DNA of 7,778 nt from Deltaproteobacteria bacterium. Its GTDB lineage: Bacteria > Desulfobacterota > Desulfobaccia > Desulfobaccales > 0-14-0-80-60-11. The DNA lies in assembly GCA_021817645.1 (NCBI GenBank), contig JAKAGH010000148.1, positions 1 to 7,778 on the forward strand. The letters are read 5' to 3'. The position numbers and the translations under genes are program-made. How positions within the stretch are numbered: position 1 is the stretch's first letter; each line of letters begins with the position of its first letter. Shown piece after piece: positions 1-5,298 of the stretch. Below the pieces are notes generated by a model that had not been told where the DNA came from, ran no database searches, and worked only from the letters and a program-made list of their open reading frames with translations.

Positions 1-150
1 GGCAGTTTGGGTGGCCCGGGCGGCTTCCAGAATTCGGGGAGGGGAGGGGGGCTTCGCTGGCGAATCCGCTGCCTCCAGGGTTGTCAGGCCTGCTGGCCAA
101 ACCAGCAAGAAAAGCACGACTATCCAAAAAATTCCCGGGCGAAGATGCAT
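1..150 (-). CDS. Exported protein of unknown function, N-terminal part (cut by window edge)
   Basis: An open frame runs on the minus strand from ATG at 150 to the window edge (50 codons, no stop). It begins with a classic Sec signal peptide: short basic n-region (MHLRPG), hydrophobic core at residues 7-22 (IFWIVVLFLLVWPAGL), then TTLEAA|DS, where signal peptidase I could cut after the Ala pair. The visible mature part is proline- and alanine-rich (DSPAKPPSPPRILEAARATQ), as is common just after the cleavage site of periplasmic or outer-membrane proteins. An in-frame TAA lies two codons before the ATG, so translation cannot start further upstream. There is no Shine-Dalgarno sequence, but a strong promoter sits directly upstream (157-185), which suggests a leaderless mRNA. 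The function cannot be told from this fragment. That it is a real gene is inferred from the signal peptide plus the promoter. Confidence 0.62.
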   Translation of the reverse strand, partial: MHLRPGIFWIVVLFLLVWPAGLTTLEAADSPAKPPSPPRILEAARATQTA

Positions 151-156
151 TGCTTA

Positions 157-185
157 ATTTTATGGGAATGACAGGCGCGAGTCAA
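157..185 (-). promoter_or_regulatory. Sigma70-type promoter for the exported-protein gene, predicted leaderless
   Basis: On the minus strand the -35 box TTGACT (185-180) and the -10 box TAAAAT (162-157) each match the consensus at 5 of 6 bases and are separated by exactly 17 bases. The start codon at 150 is the seventh base after the -10 box, where transcription normally begins. The transcript would therefore start at or next to the ATG, which agrees with the absence of a ribosome-binding site. This is a pattern match and is not experimentally shown. Confidence 0.6.
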
Positions 186-258
186 TTGCCCAAAGATCGA
201 TGCCAGAGGGGAAGGTGGGTGGCCCTCTCCGGCAACAGGGGCGGCCGCCGCCCTTCCC

Positions 259-389
259 TAGTGTGACGTCCCAGAAATAAGTTACAAAATATCACTTAGG
301 AATATGCCCAATATTATCCCCTCTCCCCTCGAAGGGGGAGGGAGAAAAACGACCCAAGTTAGGTAAGGCTTTCCTGGGACGCCACAATA
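259..389. repeat. MITE-like element A, copy A1
   Basis: This is a 131-base element with imperfect terminal inverted repeats. The left arm (259-277) and the reverse complement of the right arm (371-389) agree at 16 of 19 bases, around the core GTCCCAG. The centre (about 316-350) holds a second palindrome of CTCCCC / GGGGGAG type. The same terminal core and central palindrome recur in copy A2 (1671-1868), in inverted orientation relative to this copy. No coding capacity is visible. The term MITE-like describes structure only, since no transposase is present to assign a family. Confidence 0.65.
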
Positions 390-523
390 GAAGCTTTTAC
401 AAAACCTCTTCTTTTGTCACCCTGAGCGCAGCAAAGGGTCTAGACGTTTGAAAAGGATAGATTCTTCGCTGCACTCAGAATGACAATTCGGGGCTAACTG
501 AGGTTTTGAAATGGCTTCTAGTG
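384..523. repeat. Nested palindromic element B
   Basis: This is a 140-base nested inverted repeat. The outer arms 384-407 and 500-523 are inverted copies; compared with the same orientation they agree at 20 of 24 bases (motif GAGGTTTTG..GCTTCTA). Inside them, a second pair of 28-base arms (415-442 and 458-485) agrees at 22 of 28 bases, with all six differences being transitions. The inner pair matches the widely scattered bacterial intergenic motif 'TGTCA..CTGAG.GCAGC.AAG' (established only as a commonly seen repeat; not checked here). The right end overlaps the last two codons of the alcohol dehydrogenase, so the element provides its His-stop (CAC TAG). The left end shares its last few bases with element A1. 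Confidence 0.65.
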
Positions 524-1591
524 CTCGCCGATCAGCAACACGGGCTTGATAGCCGCGCCCTTGATGGCGTCGGCCATGGCCCGGTTGATCTCCCGGAATT
601 CATAAAATTTCAGCAGACGCTCGAAGGGAAACTGCCCGGCCTGATAAAGCTCGATCAGCTTGGGGATAAAATTCTGGGGCACCGCGTCCCCCTGGATGCT
701 GCCGATGATTTTGCGCCCTCCCGGCAAAGAGCCGCCGCGGCCCGGGCTGGCAATCAGGGCCATCGTGCCCCGGGGATTCAGCGCCTCAGTCCCGGCCTGG
801 TACATGTCGGAATTGCCGGTGATCTCCAGAACAAAATCAACCCCGCGGCCGGTGATCGCCCGGACGCGGGGGACCACCTCCTCCCGGCTGCTGTCAATCA
901 CGTGGGAGGCGCCCAACTCCAGGGCGAGCTCAAGCCGCCCGGGTTTGATATCGACGCCGATGATCGGCGCAGCGCCGGCCAGCCGCGCGGCCATGACCGC
1001 GGCCAGGCCCACCGCGCCGGTGCCGAAAACCGCAATACTGGCCCCTGGTGGCACCTGGAGCAAATTGAGCACCGTCGCCGCACCGGTCTGCAGGCCGCAG
1101 CCCATGGGCGCCAGGAGTTTTAAGGGCAAGTCTTGGGGCACCTTGACCAGGTTGCGCCTGGTGGCCAGGGTGTGGGTGGCGAAAGAAGACTGTCCGAAGA
1201 AGTGACCTTGCACGCCGTTCGAGTAGGCATTGCTGCCATCGAGGCGCTGGAACCCGAAGTTCAAGTCCCAGAAGTGTCCGCAAGTAGTGGGCCGGCCGCG
1301 GCGGCAGGCAGGGCAGCGGCCGCAGGACTGATAGGAGAGGACCACGTGGTCGCCGGTCTTAATGCCTTTTACCTTCCGGCCCGCTTCCGCCACCACGCCT
1401 GCGCCTTCATGCCCCAGAATGAGCGGCGGCCCGGAATGGCCAGCCACGAAGCCGATATCCGTATGGCAAATGCCCGAGGCCGCCAGGCGCACCAGGACTT
1501 CATCGTCCCGGGGGCCTTCCAACTCCAGCGATTCGATCTGTAAGGCGCCGGCTCCCGGGCGGAGAACTGCGGCCTGGATCTGGTGCAGCAT
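518..1591 (-). CDS. Zinc-dependent alcohol dehydrogenase (MDR superfamily, benzyl/aryl-alcohol type)
   Basis: This protein oxidises alcohols to aldehydes (or the reverse) with NAD(H) in the cytoplasm. From the ATG at 1591 it has 357 residues, usual for the family. Visible features are catalytic-zinc ligands Cys42 (in SGICHTD), His61-Glu62 (GHEGAG) and Cys165 (PMGCGLQTG), structural-zinc cysteines 90, 93, 96 and 104 (CGRCPACRRGRPTTC), and the Rossmann motif GTGAVG at 190-195. Asp214 (VDIK) at the end of the second strand favours NAD over NADP. The GHFFGQSSFATH and PMGCGLQTGA stretches resemble class III and benzyl-alcohol dehydrogenases, but the true substrate is unknown. An in-frame ATG ten codons upstream (1621) lies inside a GTTCAAAG-type repeat, so 1591 is preferred; the best upstream purine match is only GGAAC. 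The stop codon falls within repeat element B. No obvious partner gene is adjacent. Confidence 0.9.
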   Translation of the reverse strand: MLHQIQAAVLRPGAGALQIESLELEGPRDDEVLVRLAASGICHTDIGFVAGHSGPPLILGHEGAGVVAEAGRKVKGIKTGDHVVLSYQSCGRCPACRRGRPTTCGHFWDLNFGFQRLDGSNAYSNGVQGHFFGQSSFATHTLATRRNLVKVPQDLPLKLLAPMGCGLQTGAATVLNLLQVPPGASIAVFGTGAVGLAAVMAARLAGAAPIIGVDIKPGRLELALELGASHVIDSSREEVVPRVRAITGRGVDFVLEITGNSDMYQAGTEALNPRGTMALIASPGRGGSLPGGRKIIGSIQGDAVPQNFIPKLIELYQAGQFPFERLLKFYEFREINRAMADAIKGAAIKPVLLIGEH

Positions 1592-1652
1592 TGAGTTCAA
1601 AGTTCCAGGTTCAAGGTTCAAAGTGTAGACGCGACTCCCGATAACAGAAGAA

Positions 1653-1675
1653 GAGGTTTGGCAATGCTTCTAATG
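1653..1675. repeat. Lone end of element B joined to element A2
   Basis: The segment starting GAGGTTTGGCAATGCTTCTA matches the end of element B (500-523) and the reverse complement of 384-407. It runs directly into the end of element A2. The B-A junction here (1649-1686) aligns with the reverse complement of 374-412 over 38-39 bases with a handful of differences. The same junction therefore occurs on both sides of the dehydrogenase in mirror orientation. Confidence 0.6.
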
Positions 1676-1868
1676 TGGCGTCCCAGAAATATCTTACAAA
1701 AGTTTCCTGGTATTTTCTCCCTCCCCCTTTGAGGGGGGAGGGTCGGGGTGGGGGTGGCGTCTTATTGGCTAATTACAGCGAACTGTCCAAGTCGCCCCCT
1801 TTCCACCGAGAGGAGGGGGAGATTTTACCTGGCTTTATTTTGCTGGTTATTTCTGGGACACGAGACTA
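1671..1868. repeat. MITE-like element A, copy A2
   Basis: This is a 198-base element. Its left arm (1671-1691) and the reverse complement of its right arm (1848-1868) agree at 17 of 21 bases, including an unbroken 12-base core GTCCCAGAAATA. The interior carries a CTCCCTCCCCC / GGGGGGAGGG palindrome (about 1718-1742) that matches the reverse complement of the centre of A1. Beyond that palindrome A2 contains extra sequence (about 1743-1840) that I do not see in A1. No coding capacity is visible. Confidence 0.65.
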
Positions 1869-1906
1869 ATTAACAGCCTAGTCTTACATTCCAGGTAGAT
1901 TAACGA

Positions 1907-1926
1907 GGCGGGCACGGAGGCCCGCC
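1907..1926. repeat. GC-rich hairpin GGCGGGC / GCCCGCC
   Basis: This is a perfect 7-base stem (1907-1913 with 1920-1926) and a 6-base loop, ACGGAG. It sits about 50 bases past the stop codon of the YHS gene on the minus strand, where it could slow or end transcription. There is no T-run after it in either direction, so I call it a dispersed hairpin and not an intrinsic terminator. It resembles in design the hairpin at 4905-4924. Confidence 0.5.
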
Positions 1927-1977
1927 CCACCAACCTTTTCATGATTTACCGGTGAACTGACAGCACCATGCGGCTGC

Positions 1978-2157
1978 TTAGGATTTCGCCTTTTTCACAT
2001 ATCTCTTGGGTTCCTTGGCGAACTGCTCTTTGCAGAGCTCGGAGCAGAAATAGTAGACCTCGTCTTCAAAATCGTACTGGTACTTGCCGTGTATGGCGGC
2101 CAGGTCCATATTGCACACCGGGTCGACGTCGCATTTGGGCTTTTTCTTGGTAGGCAT
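1978..2157 (-). CDS. Small YHS-domain protein (putative metal-binding)
   Basis: This is a 59-residue protein that is almost entirely one YHS domain. It has the hallmark VDPVCNMD (residues 11-18) and the YYFCSELCKEQF segment (35-46), and four cysteines at 9, 15, 38 and 42 that could bind a metal. YHS domains occur in heavy-metal-transporting ATPases and as stand-alone small proteins, so metal binding or trafficking is the usual guess; the exact role is unknown. Start choice: an ATG at 2163 directly touches the Shine-Dalgarno sequence GGGAGGA with no spacing. The ATG two codons later (2157) has it six bases upstream, so translation should begin at 2157. The lysine-rich N-terminus (PTKKKPK) and C-terminus (KRYVKKAKS) are basic. 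No signal peptide is present, so it is cytoplasmic. No metal-transport gene lies next to it here. Confidence 0.85.
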   Translation of the reverse strand: MPTKKKPKCDVDPVCNMDLAAIHGKYQYDFEDEVYYFCSELCKEQFAKEPKRYVKKAKS

Positions 2158-2281
2158 GAGCATTCCTCCCGAGTGAGATGATTCAATTCCAAGATAAGAA
2201 CGATCATTCCTGCCGTCATCGGCCTGGAGCAGGTTTTTTAGCAGCGGGGTCGTTTTTTCGGAATTGAGAAGGCAGGTTTTT

Positions 2282-2363
2282 AATTCCCCCTTTTTAAAGG
2301 GGGAATTAGGGGGATTTTCAACAGGTTGTCCAAAATACCCCCGCGCCCCCTTTATAAAGGGGG
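2282..2363. repeat. Two CCCCC-AT-GGGGG palindromes upstream of the YHS gene
   Basis: A perfect palindrome with 12-base arms lies at 2282-2307 (AATTCCCCCTTT, 2-base centre), followed by AGGGGGATTTT. A second, CCCCCTTTATAAAGGGGG, lies at 2346-2363. A third copy of the latter is at 6013-6030, where the flanking AAAATCCCCC arm is in the opposite orientation. They lie between the RlmI-like gene and the YHS gene, both on the minus strand. On the RlmI transcript they could form a hairpin about 70-150 bases past its stop. There is no clean T-tract, so terminator function is only possible. The rest of 2158-2433 shows nothing else I can name. Confidence 0.6.
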
Positions 2364-2433
2364 AGAAAAATAATGACTTTTATCGGCGGTTTTTCCTTGA
2401 TAAGAAAACCATCTTTCTAGTGAAAATGGCACA

Positions 2434-3603
2434 TTACAGGGCTTCCAGGATGAAGCACTTCAGATAAAGGCTTTCCGGCAGGGCAAGCAGCGCCGGATGG
2501 TCCCGGGCCGCGCCCCGGCGCTCGATGAGGCGGGCCGGGCGGTGCGCGTCCGCGGCAGCAGAGCGCACGACCTCCAGAAAGTCCGGCTCGCTGAGATTAT
2601 AGGAGCAGGAACAGGTAATGAGCACGCCCCCGGGGTTGAGGAGCTGGAAGGCCCGGCGGTTGATTTCATGGTAGCCTTTGATCGCGGCTTCCCGCTCCCG
2701 GCGGCTCTTGGCAAAAGCCGGCGGATCGAGCACTATCACGTCAAAATGCTGTCCCTCAGCCACGGCTTTTTTAAGGAAATTAAAGACGTTGGCCTTTACC
2801 GGCTCCAGGTTGTCCAGGCCGTTGAGACGGGCGTTCTCTTCAGCCCGGGCCAGGGCCGGGGCCGAGCTATCCACCAGGGTGACTCTCTGGCAGCGGGGGG
2901 CCAGGTGCAGGGCAAAGCTCCCCTGGTAGGCGAAGCAATCCAGGGCCTCGCCTTTGGCATAAGCCGCGGCGGCCAGGTGATTTTCCCGCTGATCCAGGAA
3001 AAGCCCGGTCTTCTGCGCCCCCCGAAGGTCCACCAGCTGCCGCACGCCTCCTTGCCGCACTTCCACCAGAGGGGGCAACTCCCCCCAAACCGTGGCCACT
3101 TCCAGGGGCAGCCCTTCCAGGTTGCGTACCTCCGCGTCATTCCGCAAAGTAATGGAGCAGGGAGAAAGGCCGGTCGTCAGCAGGTCGATGATGTCAGGGA
3201 GCAGCCGTTCCATGGCCGGATGCAAGACCTGGAGGGCCAGATGCCCGGCATAATGATCCAGCACCAGCCCCGGAAAGCCGTCAGCCTCAACGTAAATCAG
3301 GCGATACGCGTCAGTATCGGCCACCACCTGGCGGCGGTAAGCCACCGCCCGTTGCAGGCGTTGCTCCCAAAAGCCCCGGTCCACCACATCGTCCGCATAA
3401 GTAAGGAATCTTAAGGCGATCCGGGATTTGGCGCTGTATAAAGCCTGGCCCAGGAAGCGGTCCTGGTGGTCCAGAACCCGCACCAACTCCCCGCCGGGGA
3501 GCCCGGGGGCAGCCGCCAGGTCATCCCGGTAGAGCCAGGGGTGCCCGGTGCGCTGCCAGCGCCAGCCTTTGGCCGTCAGGCGCACCTCCGGCAGTTGCGG
3601 CAT
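2434..3603 (-). CDS. rlmI: RlmI-type class I SAM-dependent rRNA (cytosine-C5) methyltransferase
   Basis: This protein transfers a methyl group from S-adenosylmethionine to a cytosine in RNA; E. coli RlmI makes m5C1962 in 23S rRNA. The 389 residues fit the family. Domains in order are an N-terminal PUA-like RNA-binding domain (about 3-75), a central linking domain containing RLIYVEADGFPGLVLDHY (101-118), then the Rossmann methyltransferase. The last carries KTGLFLDQRENH (198-209), motif I DCFAYQGSFALH (222-233), VTLVDSS (241-247), LDPPAFAKS (292-300), CSCS (331-334, the expected catalytic cysteine region) and the family C-terminus DHPALLALPESLYLKCFI. Start: ATG 3603 has GGAGGA just upstream. 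An in-frame ATG ten codons earlier falls in intergenic repeat DNA and is rejected. It is cytoplasmic. The gene symbol assumes orthology with E. coli RlmI; the exact target base is not proven. Confidence 0.9.
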   Translation of the reverse strand: MPQLPEVRLTAKGWRWQRTGHPWLYRDDLAAAPGLPGGELVRVLDHQDRFLGQALYSAKSRIALRFLTYADDVVDRGFWEQRLQRAVAYRRQVVADTDAYRLIYVEADGFPGLVLDHYAGHLALQVLHPAMERLLPDIIDLLTTGLSPCSITLRNDAEVRNLEGLPLEVATVWGELPPLVEVRQGGVRQLVDLRGAQKTGLFLDQRENHLAAAAYAKGEALDCFAYQGSFALHLAPRCQRVTLVDSSAPALARAEENARLNGLDNLEPVKANVFNFLKKAVAEGQHFDVIVLDPPAFAKSRREREAAIKGYHEINRRAFQLLNPGGVLITCSCSYNLSEPDFLEVVRSAAADAHRPARLIERRGAARDHPALLALPESLYLKCFILEAL

Positions 3604-3617
3604 TATTCCTCCATTGT

Positions 3618-3760
3618 AGTGACCAGGGGCCATTAGTCAGTGACCAGGGGCCAAGTGATCAGTAATCGGTAATCAGTGATCAGTGTTAACGAAATAGTCA
3701 GTAAAACTAAAAACTAAAAACCGGCAACTGGCAACCGACCACTAATCAGCGGATAGGGGA
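3618..3760. repeat. Low-complexity spacer of ATCAGTGA-type short repeats
   Basis: The gap between the RlmI-like gene and the small uncharacterised gene (3604-3815) is made of short degenerate repeats. A 15-base direct repeat AGTGACCAGGGGCCA occurs at 3618-3632 and 3639-3653. These are followed by iterations of ATCAGT/AATCGGT (3656-3685), a doubled ACTAAAA (3705-3719) and a doubled GGCAAC (3723-3735). TAATCAGCGGATAGG (3743-3757) recurs with one change at 7751-7765. No gene or clear promoter is seen here. Confidence 0.6.
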
Positions 3761-3815
3761 GGGGTAGGGGCAGGCAAAAAATACCACCGGCCCCCGGCCC
3801 TCCCCTCCAAATTCA

Positions 3816-4202
3816 TTAATGCTGCCAGCCCGTTTCTTTTTGCCGGTCCGCGTACCTTTTGCGGATCAACCTGGACGCGAACTCGGGATGGCCCAGATAA
3901 TCCTGGAGAGAGCCCAGGAGCTGCTCTTCTATCAGCTTAAGCAGGCCGGGGGCGGCGCCGGTTTCCACGAAAGTCCGCACTTCCTGCTGGGAAAAGACCA
4001 CTTCCTTCCCCAGCGCGGCGCTAACTTGGCCCAATTGGGGGCGCAATTCGGCCGGCAGAGTGTCCGCGGTGACGGCAACGGCCACCCTGGCTTCCACTAC
4101 TGCTTGGCAGCGGTCTCCGAGCATGGGGCGGGACAGGTCCCAAAATTCCAGGAGCAGGCCGTTCTTCAAGGTGTGTCGGGACAGCAATTTCTCAGAGTTC
4201 AT
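3816..4202 (-). CDS. Uncharacterised small conserved protein (128 aa)
   Basis: I do not recognise a characterised family. The sequence starts MNSEKLLSRHTLKNGLLLEF-WDLSRPMLGDR, then an alternating hydrophobic stretch (VVEARVAVAVTADTL, 35-49), a central LGKEVVFSQQEVRTFVET (64-81) and a helical C-terminal half, LLKLIEEQLLGSLQDYLGHPEFASRLIRKRY (87-117). The layout resembles short uncharacterised deltaproteobacterial proteins with 'NGL.LE..D.SRP..GDR' and 'YL.HP.FA....RKRY' motifs, but this is from memory and unverified. It has no signal peptide, membrane segment or cysteine cluster (one Cys, residue 32), so it is cytoplasmic. A weak Shine-Dalgarno sequence (AAGGG, about 10 bases upstream) precedes ATG 4202. 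It is transcribed away from the DUF2939-like gene, from a shared 75-base region. Confidence 0.72.
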   Translation of the reverse strand: MNSEKLLSRHTLKNGLLLEFWDLSRPMLGDRCQAVVEARVAVAVTADTLPAELRPQLGQVSAALGKEVVFSQQEVRTFVETGAAPGLLKLIEEQLLGSLQDYLGHPEFASRLIRKRYADRQKETGWQH

Positions 4203-4208
4203 CTCGAT

Positions 4209-4237
4209 TTGCCCTTAAAATATGATTATACTATAGT
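4209..4237 (+). promoter_or_regulatory. Candidate promoter for the 4278-5766 gene run
   Basis: A -35-like box TTGCCC (4209-4214, 4 of 6 consensus bases) and a -10 box TATAGT (4232-4237, 5 of 6) are separated by 17 bases. Transcription would begin near 4244, giving a leader of about 34 bases before ATG 4278. It overlaps the candidate promoter of the divergent gene. This is pattern-based only. Confidence 0.42.
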
Positions 4238-4251
4238 TATTTCCATGCCAA
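4225..4251 (-). promoter_or_regulatory. Candidate promoter for the 128-aa gene, overlapping the plus-strand one
   Basis: On the minus strand there is a perfect -10 box TATAAT (4230-4225) preceded by TTGGCA (4251-4246, 5 of 6 bases). The spacing is 15 bases, shorter than the ideal 17. Transcription would begin near 4218, about 16 bases before ATG 4202. Because the two promoters share bases, only one polymerase could bind at a time. Confidence 0.42.
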
Positions 4252-4277
4252 GGCAAGTCCGGCCTCAAGGAGAGTCA

Positions 4278-4874
4278 ATGCGGAAACCGGTCATTTTCAT
4301 CGTGATCATTGCGGCCCTGGCCCTGGGCGCCGTCGGTGCCGGGGTCATTTATCAGCGGTGGCATGATTCCCCGCGCTATGCCCTGCAGCAGATGGTCCTG
4401 GCTTTGAAAGAGAAGGATCCGGATATATTATTTAAGTATGTGGATTTAAAGGAGATTTTCAATAATTTCCTGGAAGATTCCACCCGCCAGACGCAGCCCG
4501 GAGACCAGGGCGGTGATGAATTCACCCGGTTCAGCCGCCACTTGGGCCGCCAGTTTGCCCGCCATATATTCCCCAAGCTCTATGATAATTTTGAGAAGCA
4601 GATTCGCGGCATGATCCAGAACTATCTCCAAGACCTGACCAACACCCAAATCCTGGCCCTGACCGCGGCCGTGACTACCGCCAAAATCGAAGTCAAAGGG
4701 GACGAGGCCCTGGTGGCCGTGTATGATCCCAAGGCCAAGAGGCCTTTGCGTTTTCAGATGCGCCGCCCGCCCGGAGGCGGTGACTGGCGCATCGTCTCCT
4801 TAAACTATGAAGACTTCAAACCTTTTCTAAAAAAGGAATTTTTGGGAATCTCTCACAAGAAAGATAATGTCTGA
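4278..4874 (+). CDS. Membrane-anchored DUF2939-like protein
   Basis: This is a 198-residue protein with a single N-terminal membrane helix (residues 4-24, VIFIVIIAALALGAVGAGVIY), which may be an anchor or an uncleaved signal, and a soluble domain expected outside the cytoplasm. Directly after the helix, SPRYALQQMVLALKEKDPDILFKYVDLKEI (31-60) matches the recalled pattern of DUF2939 ('SP..AL.Q...A...KD...L..YVDF..'), a family of unknown function. The rest is helical (84-131), followed by beta strands (134-176: IEVKGDEALVAVYD, LRFQMRR, DWRIVSLNY) and a lysine-rich tail. The start is ATG 4278 with AAGGAG five bases upstream. The frame extends upstream to 3819, but that part is the antisense of the 128-aa gene and is rejected. 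It leads a run of three plus-strand genes spaced 54-61 bases apart. Confidence 0.8.
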   Translation: MRKPVIFIVIIAALALGAVGAGVIYQRWHDSPRYALQQMVLALKEKDPDILFKYVDLKEIFNNFLEDSTRQTQPGDQGGDEFTRFSRHLGRQFARHIFPKLYDNFEKQIRGMIQNYLQDLTNTQILALTAAVTTAKIEVKGDEALVAVYDPKAKRPLRFQMRRPPGGGDWRIVSLNYEDFKPFLKKEFLGISHKKDNV

Positions 4875-4904
4875 TAATATATATTATGTAAACTAAGATG
4901 TAAG

Positions 4905-4924
4905 GGCGGACCTTCGGGTCCGCC
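4905..4924. repeat. UUCG-capped GC hairpin between two co-directional genes
   Basis: GGCGGACC (4905-4912), loop TTCG, GGTCCGCC (4917-4924) form a perfect 8-base stem, extendable by one G-U pair. The loop is closed by C-G, so it is the unusually stable cUUCGg tetraloop when transcribed from the plus strand. It follows the DUF2939-like gene by about 30 bases and ends 11 bases before the next ATG. There is no T-run, so it is not a standard terminator. It may be a dispersed repeat or an mRNA stability element. Confidence 0.55.
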
Positions 4925-4935
4925 TAGACGCGCAA

Positions 4936-5244
4936 ATGCACCTGAACCCGGATACAGTAACAGGCAAATATCTTTTGACCGCAATCTATGTGGCCGTCGA
5001 TTTCACAGTGGCTTGGGTTTTGGCCTGGACCGCCAAACGTCATCTCCCGGCCCTGGCCAGGTTCGCGGGCAGAAGCGCCAGGTTAGTTGCCTCTTTACTG
5101 GGCTACGGCCTATTATTCACCGCGCTCATCGGCACACTCGCCTGGCCCTTGCATTCATCCCGCGACCAGGCGATTTTCTTTTGGCTCTCCCTGGCCGCAG
5201 GCTTTCTGCTGATCTATCAATACGCCTTGCGCCGCCTCAAGTAA
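4936..5244 (+). CDS. Small three-helix membrane protein, unknown function
   Basis: This is a 102-residue hydrophobic protein that I do not recognise. Three membrane helices are predicted by eye: 12-31 (YLLTAIYVAVDFTVAWVLAW), 49-70 (LVASLLGYGLLFTALIGTLAW region) and 79-97 (AIFFWLSLAAGFLLIYQYAL). The loop 32-48 is rich in Arg, Lys and His and the C-terminus ends RRLK. By the positive-inside rule both should lie in the cytoplasm, with the N-terminus outside. There is no Shine-Dalgarno sequence before ATG 4936, and a strong hairpin ends 11 bases upstream. Translation may therefore be weak or the start may differ. It sits between the DUF2939-like and Nudix genes on the same strand and is probably co-transcribed with them. 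A competing frame at 5013-5255 is a low-complexity shadow. Confidence 0.65.
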   Translation: MHLNPDTVTGKYLLTAIYVAVDFTVAWVLAWTAKRHLPALARFAGRSARLVASLLGYGLLFTALIGTLAWPLHSSRDQAIFFWLSLAAGFLLIYQYALRRLK

Positions 5245-5298
5245 CTAATCCTTGAAAATCCCCCCGAATCCATTTTTAATAGCTATGGTAAAAATATC

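Larger units (their letters stand above)
151..517. other. Gene-free region filled by repeat elements A1 and B
   Basis: This 367-base stretch between the exported-protein gene and the dehydrogenase holds no convincing gene. It contains the minus-strand promoter at 157-185, a GC-rich stretch with a GCGGCCGC palindrome near 241-248, and two palindromic repeat elements listed separately (259-389 and 384-523). A 61-codon plus-strand frame at 81-266 overlaps the signal-peptide gene antisense and has no protein-like features. Confidence 0.7.
1592..1977. other. Gene-free region with B end, element A2 and a GC hairpin
   Basis: This 386-base gap lies upstream of the dehydrogenase and downstream of the YHS gene. 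It holds a short degenerate repeat of GTTCAAGGTTCAAAG type (1595-1624), a lone element-B end (1653-1675), element A2 (1671-1868) and a hairpin at 1907-1926. I found no convincing promoter for the dehydrogenase. A 64-codon plus-strand frame at 1675-1869 is simply a translation of element A2. Confidence 0.65.

Noticed and set aside
81..266. 61-codon plus-strand frame near the window start
   Set aside because: It lies antisense to the signal-peptide gene and its promoter and runs into element A1. It has no protein-like features.
506..1123. Long plus-strand open frame opposite the alcohol dehydrogenase (also 660-1205 and 1133-1543)
   Set aside because: These are antisense shadows of a gene with all family motifs. 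Their translations are rich in Gly, Arg, Ala and Pro with no domain, as expected from high GC.
1592..1621. Ten-residue N-terminal extension of the alcohol dehydrogenase
   Set aside because: The extra codons are a translation of the GTTCAAAG-type repeat. Family proteins start near the ATG at 1591. The extension 3604-3633 of the RlmI-like gene is rejected for the same kind of reason.
1907..1926. Intrinsic terminator of the YHS gene
   Set aside because: The stem is good but no T-run follows on the minus strand, so a Rho-independent terminator cannot be supported.
2497..3414. 305-codon plus-strand frame opposite the RlmI-like gene
   Set aside because: It is antisense to a fully conserved methyltransferase and has no recognisable motif or ribosome-binding site of its own.
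3819..4277. Upstream extension of the DUF2939-like frame
   Set aside because: It is antisense to the 128-aa gene. A good Shine-Dalgarno sequence and a membrane helix mark ATG 4278 as the real start.
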